From: Paradesertivirga superstes
Lineage (GTDB): Bacteria; Bacteroidota; Bacteroidia; Sphingobacteriales; Sphingobacteriaceae
Reading direction: 5' to 3'
Assembly: GCF_037622515.1 (NCBI RefSeq)
Contig: NZ_JBBJCN010000001.1
Location: 434,001 to 498,000 of the forward strand
DNA length: 64,000 nt
The translations under genes were made by a program, and so were the position numbers. The notes under the pieces were generated by a model that made no database searches, was not told the origin of the DNA, and was given only the letters and a program-made list of their open reading frames with translations. How positions within the stretch are numbered: the stretch's first letter is position 1; every line of letters starts with the position of its first letter. Shown here in pieces: positions 16,372 to 23,623 of this stretch.

Positions 16372-17691
16372 TTAAAAACCTACTACAGCTTGTACAACAT
16401 ATCCTTTAAATGCTCCGCCATTACGAAAATCGGCTGCGGGAAGATTTTTGAATTGTTGTTTAACGTATTCGCCTTTTAAAAGAACATTATCGGTCAAGAA
16501 CCATCCTGCACCAAAAGCTAAGCGGTCTACTTTTACATCTTTTGTGTAAGTAATAGGAGCTGCACCTGTAACATTAGAAGGTCTGTAATCCAAAGCATTG
16601 TACCTGGCACCTACAAACAGGTTCTCTTTTGCGCCTATTCTGTAAATAGCATCAATTGCGTACTGTGTAGCTTTTCTGCCTTCAGTTTCAGTTTTAGTTC
16701 TGCCGTTTACAGCCTCATAAGTTCCGAAAAGTTCCAGTCCCATGGCTTTTACAAATCCGTTTAACTGTAATGCTTCTACTTGTTTGCTGAAACCGGGGTT
16801 AACGCGACCGGTAGTAAAACCAGTACTTCCTACCTTTTCCATAGCTCCAAAGTAATTAGAACCGGTACGGTCTCCGGAATACAAAGTATTGCCACCAGAG
16901 CTTTTATTTGCATAGTAAGAGGCTGATAAACGTACACGTAATATATCTGTCAATTGTTTGTCAATACCACCTTTTAAATAAACTGCCGGAGACTTGTGGA
17001 TATTTTCATCCTGAGGAGTAGCTACAAGACTATCGATATTACCCTTTATCATACCGTTACTTACTCCGATCATTCCGAAAAGACCATTTTTCTTAACATA
17101 TACCTCTCCACCGATTTCGGTAGTAAAAGCATCTAACAAGTAATTTTCAACAAATGGGTTGTATAAGGTGTGACCACCATCTGATCTGCGGAAATGCTGA
17201 TCGCCATAATTGATCTCCATGTGACCGACTTTAATAGTGGTGACTTTCATAATATCTTCCCAGATCTGACCTTTGAAGGGTAGTTTATCGAATTGGATAT
17301 ACCCACCTTTTACCCATGTTTCATTGTGGTGACGAGATGATAAGTAACTGGTTAAATTTAAAAGTATGCCGTCTGCAAGTTGTGCATCCAAATACAAATT
17401 TGCATTGGCAGTATTAAAACCGGGAGACATTTTGTACAAACCAGCAGAAGTATTTTCATGCGTTAAACCCTGGAACGACTGGGTAAAACCAGCACCCACT
17501 TTTAGTTTTAATTTGTCAAAGACCTTATTGCTATCTTTTGGTGTTTCAAATACGTTGATGCCACTTTTATCATAAGGTCGACGATTGGCAACCTCGGTTT
17601 CTGATCTTTCCTGAGCTTGTAATGCAACCGGACTCACCAGTATTAAGGCAAAAGCTGCAGTTTTAAAAATGTTAAATAATTGAGTTTTCAT
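16372..17691 (-). CDS. Outer-membrane beta-barrel porin-like protein
   Basis: This 439-residue protein has a clean signal peptide (ALILVSPVALQAQ). Amphipathic beta strands follow, ending in a C-terminal phenylalanine (VVQAVVGF), the usual outer-membrane barrel signature. It has no plug domain or TonB box, so it is porin-like rather than a TonB-dependent receptor. It sits 39 nt after one YceI gene and 70 nt before another. The arrangement suggests these three envelope proteins work together, perhaps under the FNR-type promoter of the first YceI. I do not know its substrate. Confidence 0.78.
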   Translation of the reverse strand: MKTQLFNIFKTAAFALILVSPVALQAQERSETEVANRRPYDKSGINVFETPKDSNKVFDKLKLKVGAGFTQSFQGLTHENTSAGLYKMSPGFNTANANLYLDAQLADGILLNLTSYLSSRHHNETWVKGGYIQFDKLPFKGQIWEDIMKVTTIKVGHMEINYGDQHFRRSDGGHTLYNPFVENYLLDAFTTEIGGEVYVKKNGLFGMIGVSNGMIKGNIDSLVATPQDENIHKSPAVYLKGGIDKQLTDILRVRLSASYYANKSSGGNTLYSGDRTGSNYFGAMEKVGSTGFTTGRVNPGFSKQVEALQLNGFVKAMGLELFGTYEAVNGRTKTETEGRKATQYAIDAIYRIGAKENLFVGARYNALDYRPSNVTGAAPITYTKDVKVDRLAFGAGWFLTDNVLLKGEYVKQQFKNLPAADFRNGGAFKGYVVQAVVGF

Positions 17692-17730
17692 GTTTTTAAT
17701 TTTATAAGTGAAATATTTAGATATAGGGTT

Positions 17731-18339
17731 TTAATTTTTCAGTTTCAATGTTATGTCCACGGTTACTTCATTAGCAACTTTTAATGCGCCCAGCATAAAC
17801 GATGGAGCTTTAATGTTATAATCGCTCATTTTAATATCCTTAGAACCTTTACATGTAAGTTCATCGCCATTAACAGTATAGTTAGTTTGGAGTGAAACGG
17901 GTTTTGTCACGCCTCCTATTGTTAAATTTCCGTTTGCTCTAATAATTTTTTGAAGAGGAACTACCGTAGCGTTGGTCAACTTAAAAGTTATTTTGTTAAA
18001 TTGTTCTGCCTTCAGCGCTTTATGAGCCCTGGTATTTAATAAGTCTTCTTTCCCCTTTAGATTAGTTACTGGAAGTGTAAAGTTCAGAGCAGTAATATCT
18101 ATTAACTGATCGCCTTTTAAAATAAATTTCCCGTCGCAGCTGAAGCTTGTAGCATTCATTACCCAGTTGTGAATATTTGAAGTTCCGTTTACCTTAAACT
18201 GAGACCCTGTAATATTCTTAAAAGGAACTTGCGCGCTAACAGTGTTTGAAAAACTGCCAAATCCAATTAACAGGATCAGGGTTAAAAATTGACCTAAATG
18301 ATTTTTTAATTTGCTGGTATTAAAATTTAAAGCTTTCAT
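17731..18339 (-). CDS. YceI family protein (second of three), head of porin operon
   Basis: This 202-residue exported protein has a signal peptide ending near TVSAQ. It shows the YceI-like barrel features FKVNGTSNIHNWVM (family form uses S-x-V-x-F-x-I-x-H), LKGKEDLLNTRAHKALKAEQF (the DxxMR-HL equivalent), and NGNLTIGGVTKPVSL (core L-x-I-x-G-x-T-K-P). Its promoter at 18376-18383 has a degenerate FNR-type box centred 51.5 nt upstream, the same geometry as at the lactate dehydrogenase operon. Lipid or quinone carriage in the periplasm is the family role. A connection to respiratory-chain changes at low oxygen is inferred. Confidence 0.85.
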   Translation of the reverse strand: MKALNFNTSKLKNHLGQFLTLILLIGFGSFSNTVSAQVPFKNITGSQFKVNGTSNIHNWVMNATSFSCDGKFILKGDQLIDITALNFTLPVTNLKGKEDLLNTRAHKALKAEQFNKITFKLTNATVVPLQKIIRANGNLTIGGVTKPVSLQTNYTVNGDELTCKGSKDIKMSDYNIKAPSFMLGALKVANEVTVDITLKLKN

Positions 18340-18375
18340 ACAATTTTAATTTAATCTGTGTTGTTTTCTATACCA

Positions 18376-18383
18376 CAAATGTA
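18376..18383 (-). promoter_or_regulatory. -7 promoter element for the YceI-porin operon
   Basis: On the minus strand this reads TACATTTG (TAnnTTTG), about 37 nt upstream of ATG 18339. It is paired with a degenerate FNR-type box centred at 18434.5, exactly 51.5 nt from its first base. Confidence 0.6.
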
Positions 18384-18428
18384 TCTCGGTAAAAAAGCCT
18401 ATTGAATGATGTGAGGTGGAAAAAAAAG

Positions 18429-18440
18429 TGATCTTAAACA
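18429..18440. promoter_or_regulatory. Degenerate FNR/FixK-type box upstream of YceI
   Basis: TGATCTTAAACA, flanked by G and C, matches TGAT-N4-ATCA in seven of eight core positions (AACA for ATCA). I would not call it alone, but its spacing to the -7 element is identical to that of the perfect box at 22510-22521. Confidence 0.45.
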
Positions 18441-18594
18441 CAAAATTTAAGATTGAGAGCAGTAACAAGAGCATATACATCAGAAAAGTGCATTAGGACC
18501 TTTAGCTTGCATCCTTCTTGATGGCAAAAAAAAGCAAGAGATACTGGTTTATCCCTTGCCCCTGATAAGAAATTTATAAATAGGTTTAGATCAT

Positions 18595-19524
18595 TTACCG
18601 TGAATCATCCGGTTCGTAGCAATAATGATCTAATTGTTCATTCGAAAGATCCGCAACGTCTACACCAAAGACGTGGGGTAATATGAGCAGAGGAATTTTA
18701 GAGCTATTAGCCATTTGTTTGCTAACACTGGAATGAAATAATCCTTCAAAAAATCCATATTGTTTATGCACCAGAGCTAATAGATCTGCCTTGCCGGATC
18801 CGCTAATCTCTATTAATCTTTTAGGGATATTGACACCTTTTATACTGGCATATACTATTTTCGGCTCTTCCTGAGATAATAAATCCTGAATGGAATGCTT
18901 AGTATTTTCCGAATCTGTTTCAGATATACCAAAAGGGGAAATATGACTCACCAAAATTCTGGCGTTACAGGGAATGGCAATTTTACTTAGAAAATTTATC
19001 ACTTTTAAATCGCTAAAGGTAAGATCAGTTGCATAAGCAATGGAGCGGATTCCCTTAAACTTCAGACTTTCCGGCACTAATAAAACCGGACAATTAATAT
19101 TATCCAATATATCATGAGTATGACTGCCAAAAAGAAACCTGGCCAAACCATTTGATTTATGTGAACCCATTATGATAAGGTCCACTTTTTTTTCTTCAAT
19201 TATATTTGCAGTGACAACAGATAATTTCCCAAAATCATTTATGCACGTTATAACTGGTTTAAAATCTGTTTCAATTTTATCCGCCAGAATATTTTGTTCA
19301 AGCTGTCGCGCTATTTCTTTCAATCCAGCCAGACTCTCCTGTTGTAAGGCAAGATGATTAGCAATTGGCCATGTCATTTGTTCGGCCATTGGATCATTTT
19401 CAATAATCTCCATAGAATGGCAGAGTAAAAGATTAGCTTTTACCTGGACTGCAATTCTCATAGCATACTCTGCTGCATATTGCGCACGGACGGAAAAATC
19501 GGTTAAGAGAAGGATAGTTTTCAT
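18595..19524 (-). CDS. Universal stress protein with two UspA domains
   Basis: This 309-residue protein is a tandem UspA. The first domain (1 to about 150) begins KTILLLTDFSVRA and ends with the ATP-binding type motif GSHKSNGLARFLFGSHTHD followed by CPVLLVP. The second (about 158-309) keeps the fold but lacks the glycine-rich loop (FFEGLFHSSVSKQM), so it probably does not bind ATP. Universal stress proteins accumulate in growth arrest and oxygen limitation in many bacteria. A perfect FNR-type box at 19580-19591 is centred 61.5 nt before its ATG, so control by the nearby REC-FNR regulator is likely. Confidence 0.92.
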   Translation of the reverse strand: MKTILLLTDFSVRAQYAAEYAMRIAVQVKANLLLCHSMEIIENDPMAEQMTWPIANHLALQQESLAGLKEIARQLEQNILADKIETDFKPVITCINDFGKLSVVTANIIEEKKVDLIIMGSHKSNGLARFLFGSHTHDILDNINCPVLLVPESLKFKGIRSIAYATDLTFSDLKVINFLSKIAIPCNARILVSHISPFGISETDSENTKHSIQDLLSQEEPKIVYASIKGVNIPKRLIEISGSGKADLLALVHKQYGFFEGLFHSSVSKQMANSSKIPLLILPHVFGVDVADLSNEQLDHYCYEPDDSR

Positions 19525-19579
19525 AACGCTGCTTTTAGTGCCTGCTTATAAAAATCATTTATAATATACTAAATTTCAA

Positions 19580-19591
19580 TGATTTAAATCA
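19580..19591. promoter_or_regulatory. FNR/FixK-type operator box upstream of the universal stress gene
   Basis: TGATTTAAATCA is a perfect 12-bp palindrome matching the core. It is centred 61.5 nt upstream of ATG 19524. No TAnnTTTG element was found between box and gene, so the promoter here may differ or overlap TTTATAAG near 19546-19553. Confidence 0.7.
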
Positions 19592-19652
19592 CATTTATCT
19601 ATTATTAAAATGATCCCACCAAAATGAGGCCTGGATCTAAACAAGATAAGAA

Positions 19653-20084
19653 CTAGAGTAACTTTGCATTAACAGCTTTTATTCTTTCAGACGTTAATTT
19701 AAACACCCGTTGTTTTACAGATTTGAAAGTCTGAAGCAAGCTATCTATCTCACATTCCAAATGTGAATGAGTTTCAATTAAGCTTAGTTCATAATGACTC
19801 TTATCTGAATTCTTAATCATTGGCTCAAGTAAACTCAGATAGCTAATTACATTTTCGCTGATAAGGGCGCTGGAATTTTTAAGGTCGGTAACCATAATTT
19901 TCATTTCGGCCATGTTTCCGCTCGTCTCGTGTTTCTTCAACTGAGAACAACCCCTGTCTACTAACTTTTGCAAAAAAATCAAATCGTTGTGGAAAAACTC
20001 AAGGTCAGAAATCCAATGTTTGCTGATAAGATAGAGTTCTTGTAATTCTGTATTAAGTTGACTTTCTTCTATTATGGTTGTCAT
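19653..20084 (-). CDS. Helical protein of unknown function, paralogue of 14671-15111
   Basis: ATG 20084 gives 143 residues; a TTG nine codons upstream is also in frame. The protein is predicted all-helical and cytoplasmic, and aligns over most of its length with the product of 14671-15111, including H-W-x-S-D-x-x-F-F (KHWISDLEFF) and a conserved cysteine soon after it (DRGC against EKSC). It is divergent from the oxygen-sensor kinase gene. Two FNR-type boxes lie in the shared intergenic region. One (centre 20167.5) is 51.5 nt from a -7-like CAATTTTG serving this gene. No function can be assigned from sequence. Confidence 0.8.
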   Translation of the reverse strand: MTTIIEESQLNTELQELYLISKHWISDLEFFHNDLIFLQKLVDRGCSQLKKHETSGNMAEMKIMVTDLKNSSALISENVISYLSLLEPMIKNSDKSHYELSLIETHSHLECEIDSLLQTFKSVKQRVFKLTSERIKAVNAKLL

Positions 20085-20108
20085 GGCGTGCAGGTTTTTG
20101 GTGTCGAT

Positions 20109-20116
20109 CAAAATTG
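20109..20116 (-). promoter_or_regulatory. Weak -7 element for the helical-protein gene
   Basis: On the minus strand this reads CAATTTTG, one mismatch from TAnnTTTG. Its first base is 51.5 nt from the centre of the FNR-type box at 20162-20173, which supports it being real. Confidence 0.4.
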
Positions 20117-20139
20117 ACCGATAATTGCCCTGGATTAAA

Positions 20140-20151
20140 TGATAAAAATCA
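20140..20151. promoter_or_regulatory. FNR/FixK-type operator box in the kinase intergenic region, proximal to the minus-strand gene
   Basis: TGATAAAAATCA with a following A is a perfect core match. It is centred 61.5 nt upstream of ATG 20084, the same distance as at the universal stress gene, and 22 nt (about two helical turns) from the next box. Confidence 0.65.
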
Positions 20152-20161
20152 ATTCGGGCAA

Positions 20162-20173
20162 TGATCTTTATCA
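20162..20173. promoter_or_regulatory. FNR/FixK-type operator box in the kinase intergenic region, second copy
   Basis: TGATCTTTATCA is a perfect core match. It is centred 36.5 nt before the kinase -7 element (20204) and 51.5 nt before the weak -7 element of the divergent gene. It could therefore activate one gene and autoregulate the kinase-regulator operon. Confidence 0.65.
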
Positions 20174-20203
20174 GAATTACCTAATTTAAAACCAATCTTA
20201 GTT

Positions 20204-20211
20204 TATATTTG
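20204..20211 (+). promoter_or_regulatory. -7 promoter element for the oxygen-sensor kinase operon
   Basis: TATATTTG matches TAnnTTTG and lies 45 nt upstream of ATG 20256. Two FNR-type boxes are just upstream. Confidence 0.6.
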
Positions 20212-20255
20212 CCCTACTAGTATACAAAACAACCCCCTATGTTTGTAAAAGGTAA

Positions 20256-21443
20256 ATGGATAAGGTAAAACTGCTGCACTCAATAATAGAATCCGCGATC
20301 GACGGTATTATTACAATCGATTCTCGAGGTATCATTGAAACAATGAATCCTGCCGCATTAACTCTGTTTGGTTACATTCAAGATGAGGTTAAAGGAAGAA
20401 ACATTTCTGTGTTAATGCCTGAGCCTTATAAAAGTGCTCACGACGGATATATACACCGATATCAATATACAGGAGAAAAACGGATTATAGGGATAGGAAG
20501 AGAAGTATTAGGATTAAGAAAAGACGGAACAACGTTTCCTTTTCGTTTGGCTGTGAGTGAGGTAGAATACGAGGACAGAAAAATTTTTACCGGATTTGTT
20601 CACGATCTGTCTAAAGAAAAGGAAGCAGAAGCAAAATTGAAAAGCTATACTGAAGAACTTGAAGAGAAGGTAAAAAGCCGGACCCAAAATTTACAGCACC
20701 TGATTATCGAGCTCGAAAAAGCCAGGGACGAAGCAAGCCAATCTTTTGAAAAGGAAAAAGAACTTAATCAGCTCAAAACCAGATTTGTTTCGATGGCTTC
20801 TCACGAATTCAGAACGCCCTTGAGCTCAGTTCAGTTGTCTGCCTCATTAATTGAAAAATATCTTCAGAAACAAGATTCTTTGAATATATTGAAGCATACT
20901 GGTAAAATAAAAAATTCTGTAGGTCACCTGACCGGAATTTTAAATGATTTTTTATCCCTCGAAAAATTAGAAGCAGGCAAAACAGAAGTACAATTTCAGG
21001 ATTTTGACCTTGTTAAATTTTCCGAGGATATTGTTGAAGAAATGCAGTTAATTTCCAAACAAAACCAGCACATCGTGTATCAGCATACCGGTGCAACAAG
21101 CAAGGTGTATCTCGATCCCGCTTTGTTGAAAAGTTCAGCAATAAATCTAGTTTCAAATGCCATAAAATATTCCGGAGAAAATACATTTATTGAATTTAAC
21201 TCTGAAGTAAATGAAACGGAAGTTTGTATTACTGTAAAAGATAATGGAATCGGCATTCCGGTCGAAGAACAAAAAAATCTATTTGAACCTTTTTTCAGGG
21301 CGCACAATACGGGAAATATCCCGGGAACGGGTTTAGGCCTTAATATTGTAAAAAGATATATTGAAATGATGGGTGGCGAAGTAATTTGCCAAAGCGCCCA
21401 GAACAAAGGAACTACAATTTCCTTAATTTTTAAGATAGAATGA
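20256..21443 (+). CDS. FixL-like haem-PAS oxygen-sensing histidine kinase
   Basis: This 395-residue soluble kinase has one PAS domain (1 to about 120), a coiled linker, then HisKA (H-box SHEFRTP with phospho-acceptor His183) and HATPase (N-box Asn301, DNGIGI 329-334, GTGLGL 357-362). The PAS carries the FixL haem signature: HDGYIHRY with His62 as candidate proximal ligand, Arg68, and IIGIGR ending in Arg82. Spacing from His62 to Arg68 and Arg82 equals that from His200 to Arg206 and Arg220 in Bradyrhizobium FixL, where these hold haem and respond to oxygen. No membrane segment is present, so it senses cytoplasmic oxygen. Its stop overlaps the start of the response regulator (ATGA), so they form a pair. 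Oxygen as ligand is inferred from family residues. Confidence 0.9.
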   Translation: MDKVKLLHSIIESAIDGIITIDSRGIIETMNPAALTLFGYIQDEVKGRNISVLMPEPYKSAHDGYIHRYQYTGEKRIIGIGREVLGLRKDGTTFPFRLAVSEVEYEDRKIFTGFVHDLSKEKEAEAKLKSYTEELEEKVKSRTQNLQHLIIELEKARDEASQSFEKEKELNQLKTRFVSMASHEFRTPLSSVQLSASLIEKYLQKQDSLNILKHTGKIKNSVGHLTGILNDFLSLEKLEAGKTEVQFQDFDLVKFSEDIVEEMQLISKQNQHIVYQHTGATSKVYLDPALLKSSAINLVSNAIKYSGENTFIEFNSEVNETEVCITVKDNGIGIPVEEQKNLFEPFFRAHNTGNIPGTGLGLNIVKRYIEMMGGEVICQSAQNKGTTISLIFKIE

Positions 21444-22507
21444 GCTCACAAAAAAAGACTGTATTATTAATTGAAGACAATCAGGATATTCGTGAAAGCA
21501 CGGCTGAAATACTTGAGTTAGCAGATTTTATTGTCTACACAGCCGAAAATGGAAAAAAAGGGGTTGAACTTGCTCAGGCAAATCCGCCAGATATCATTCT
21601 ATGTGATATTATGATGCCTGAACTGGATGGCTACGGGGTACTCTACCTTCTTAATAAAAACCCTGCTACTGCCGAAATTCCTTTTATATTTCTTACAGCC
21701 AAAGCAGAGCGTACAGATATGCGAAAAGGCATGGAAATGGGAGCTGACGACTATCTCACTAAACCCTTTGATGACATGGAATTGCTGAATGCTATTGAAA
21801 GTCGTTTACAAAAGCGGGAAAGGTCAATTAAAAACGCTGGAAATGTGGCTGCTTTAGAGAGCCTTTTAGATGAGGCACGTTCGGCTAAATTATTAAATGA
21901 ACTGTCGGGAAACAGCCGTATCCGTACTTATAAGAAAAAACAGAACATTTACATGGATGGCGACCAGGCTTTGAACGTATATCTTGTAAAAAGCGGTAAA
22001 GCCAGAACTTTTATGGTGTACCAGGATGGCCGTGAAATTGTAACAGGGATGTTTACAGCAGGCGATTTTTTGGGCTATGAAGCTGTTCTATTAAATAAAC
22101 CCTATCCCGAAAATGCTGAAGCTCTGGATGCGGCCGAACTACATTTAATTCCAAGAAATGATTTTAATACATTGTTATTTAAGGATCTGGGTATTGCCAA
22201 GAAGTTTATTGAATTACTATCGGATAACCTTCAGGATAAACAGGAACAATTATTAAAGCTTGCTTATAATTCTGTAAGAAAAAGATTAGCTGATGCACTG
22301 ATTGACCTGGCAGTAAAATTCTCCGGACCTGCGGTTGAGACCTGCGAAATTAAAATATCACGTGATGATCTCGCTGCAATGGTGGGCACTGCAAATGAAA
22401 CCATAAGTCGTACCCTCGCCGACTTTAAAGAGGAAAGATTGATCGAAAAAGAAGGCAGTATTATAAAGATTTTATCATTGGAAAGATTGAAACGAATTAA
22501 ACAATAA
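21440..22507 (+). CDS. Response regulator fusing a receiver to a CRP/FNR-type DNA-binding domain
   Basis: This 355-residue protein joins a receiver domain (1-125; Asp56 in CDIMMP, Lys108 in TKPF) to a cyclic-nucleotide-type effector fold (about 155-250) and a winged helix-turn-helix (about 270-345). The recognition helix reads ANETISRTL. Glu320, Ser323 and Arg324 match the E-x-x-S-R triplet by which FNR reads TTGAT/ATCAA. The effector fold lacks the cAMP arginine pocket and there is no N-terminal cysteine cluster, so signal input should come by phosphorylation from the haem kinase, not from cAMP or an iron-sulphur cluster. This is in effect FixJ and FixK in one chain. Six perfect TGAT-N4-ATCA boxes nearby are its likely targets. 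Confidence 0.92.
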   Translation: MSSQKKTVLLIEDNQDIRESTAEILELADFIVYTAENGKKGVELAQANPPDIILCDIMMPELDGYGVLYLLNKNPATAEIPFIFLTAKAERTDMRKGMEMGADDYLTKPFDDMELLNAIESRLQKRERSIKNAGNVAALESLLDEARSAKLLNELSGNSRIRTYKKKQNIYMDGDQALNVYLVKSGKARTFMVYQDGREIVTGMFTAGDFLGYEAVLLNKPYPENAEALDAAELHLIPRNDFNTLLFKDLGIAKKFIELLSDNLQDKQEQLLKLAYNSVRKRLADALIDLAVKFSGPAVETCEIKISRDDLAAMVGTANETISRTLADFKEERLIEKEGSIIKILSLERLKRIKQ

Positions 22508-22509
22508 TG

Positions 22510-22521
22510 TGATTAAGATCA
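22510..22521. promoter_or_regulatory. FNR/FixK-type operator box upstream of the lactate dehydrogenase/hemN operon
   Basis: TGATTAAGATCA, flanked TG...C, is a perfect core match. It starts 3 nt after the regulator's stop codon. It is centred at 22515.5, exactly 51.5 nt before the first base of the -7 element at 22567. Confidence 0.75.
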
Positions 22522-22566
22522 CTTTTGACATTGATTAGCCTCATACCTTAGGGTCGATTACCGCAG

Positions 22567-22574
22567 TACTTTTG
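22567..22574 (+). promoter_or_regulatory. -7 promoter element for the lactate dehydrogenase/hemN operon
   Basis: TACTTTTG matches TAnnTTTG, 18 nt before ATG 22592. With the box at 22510-22521 it puts the activator at about -62 to -64, a class I position. Confidence 0.65.
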
Positions 22575-22591
22575 TTGTTAAACAACGGAGT

Positions 22592-23623
22592 ATGAAAGCG
22601 GTTGCATATAGCAGTAAGATTTGCGAAAAAGAACTACTTATTAAGGCTAATAATAAGAAGCATGATATCACCTTGATATCAAACAGGCTAACCGCTGACA
22701 CAATTTCTTATGCCAAAGGAAAGGACGCTGTTTTGGTTTTTTCCTGCGATGACCTCTCCGCTCCCATCCTTTCAAAGTTAAAGGAAATGGGAGTTAAATA
22801 TATTTCTACCCGTTCTACAGGTACAGACCATATAGACATTCAAGAAGCTGGAAAATTAGGTTTAAAGGTAGGCAACGTACCTGCTTACTCCCCCGAATCT
22901 ATTGCCGAACATGCGATTACGCTGATGCTTTCTTTATCAAAAAACATAATCCCTGCACACAATCAAATGCTGGAATATGATTTCAGTTTAAATAATCTCG
23001 TAGGAAATAATATAAGAAATAAAACAGTAGGAATTGTTGGTTTAGGCAGAACCGGGCAGGCCATTGCTCAAATACTGAAAGGCTTTGGGGCAAAAATCCT
23101 GGTGAACGATACTGAGGATAAACGGGATCTTTGTCTTACTTATGGAGCCCGCCAAGTTTCTTTCGAGGAAATTTTAAGGGAGTCGGATATTATCACCTTC
23201 CATGTCCCCCTTAATGATTCTACAAGGCATATGGTAAATGCCGAGAGTATAGGCAAAATGAAAGATGGTGTAATGCTTATCAACGTAAGTCGCGGAGCTA
23301 TATTTAATTCCAAAGAAGTGTTTGATAATCTGCAAACTGAAAAGATAAGTAAGCTTGGCATGGACGTTTATGAATTTGAGCACAGTATCTTCTTTTTCAA
23401 CCATAGTAAAAATCAAGTTTACGATCCGTTATTAAAAGCTTTAATTCAGCATTCAAGAGTTTTACTTACACCTCACATGGCTTTTCTAACAGAGGATGCG
23501 CTGCATGTTATCGCCGAAAAAACGATATCGAATCTCGATTTATGGGAGTCAGAGCAAAGCCTCGGGGATGCCTGCTGCGATACGAATCCCTTTGAAGCCA
23601 TTCCTAAAGCGCTTTCGGCATGA
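22592..23623 (+). CDS. D-lactate dehydrogenase family 2-hydroxyacid dehydrogenase
   Basis: This 343-residue NAD-dependent enzyme reduces pyruvate to D-lactate or acts on a close 2-keto acid. It shows the nucleotide-binding G-x-G-x-x-G (GLGRTG, 150-155), the catalytic arginine in SRG (Arg234), the acidic residues in DVYEFEHS (258-265), and the catalytic histidine in TPHMAF (His295). The DVYE...FFF segment is typical of LdhA-type fermentative enzymes. The gene follows an FNR-type box and is the first of three tightly packed genes, so it fits reoxidation of NADH when oxygen is scarce. Its stop overlaps the next start by ATGA. Confidence 0.88.
   Translation: MKAVAYSSKICEKELLIKANNKKHDITLISNRLTADTISYAKGKDAVLVFSCDDLSAPILSKLKEMGVKYISTRSTGTDHIDIQEAGKLGLKVGNVPAYSPESIAEHAITLMLSLSKNIIPAHNQMLEYDFSLNNLVGNNIRNKTVGIVGLGRTGQAIAQILKGFGAKILVNDTEDKRDLCLTYGARQVSFEEILRESDIITFHVPLNDSTRHMVNAESIGKMKDGVMLINVSRGAIFNSKEVFDNLQTEKISKLGMDVYEFEHSIFFFNHSKNQVYDPLLKALIQHSRVLLTPHMAFLTEDALHVIAEKTISNLDLWESEQSLGDACCDTNPFEAIPKALSA

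Noticed and set aside
21440..22507. Reading the regulator as a cAMP-dependent CRP
   Set aside because: The cAMP-pocket arginine motif is missing and the recognition helix is E-x-x-S-R (FNR type), while the boxes are TGAT-N4-ATCA rather than strict TGTGA-N6-TCACA.
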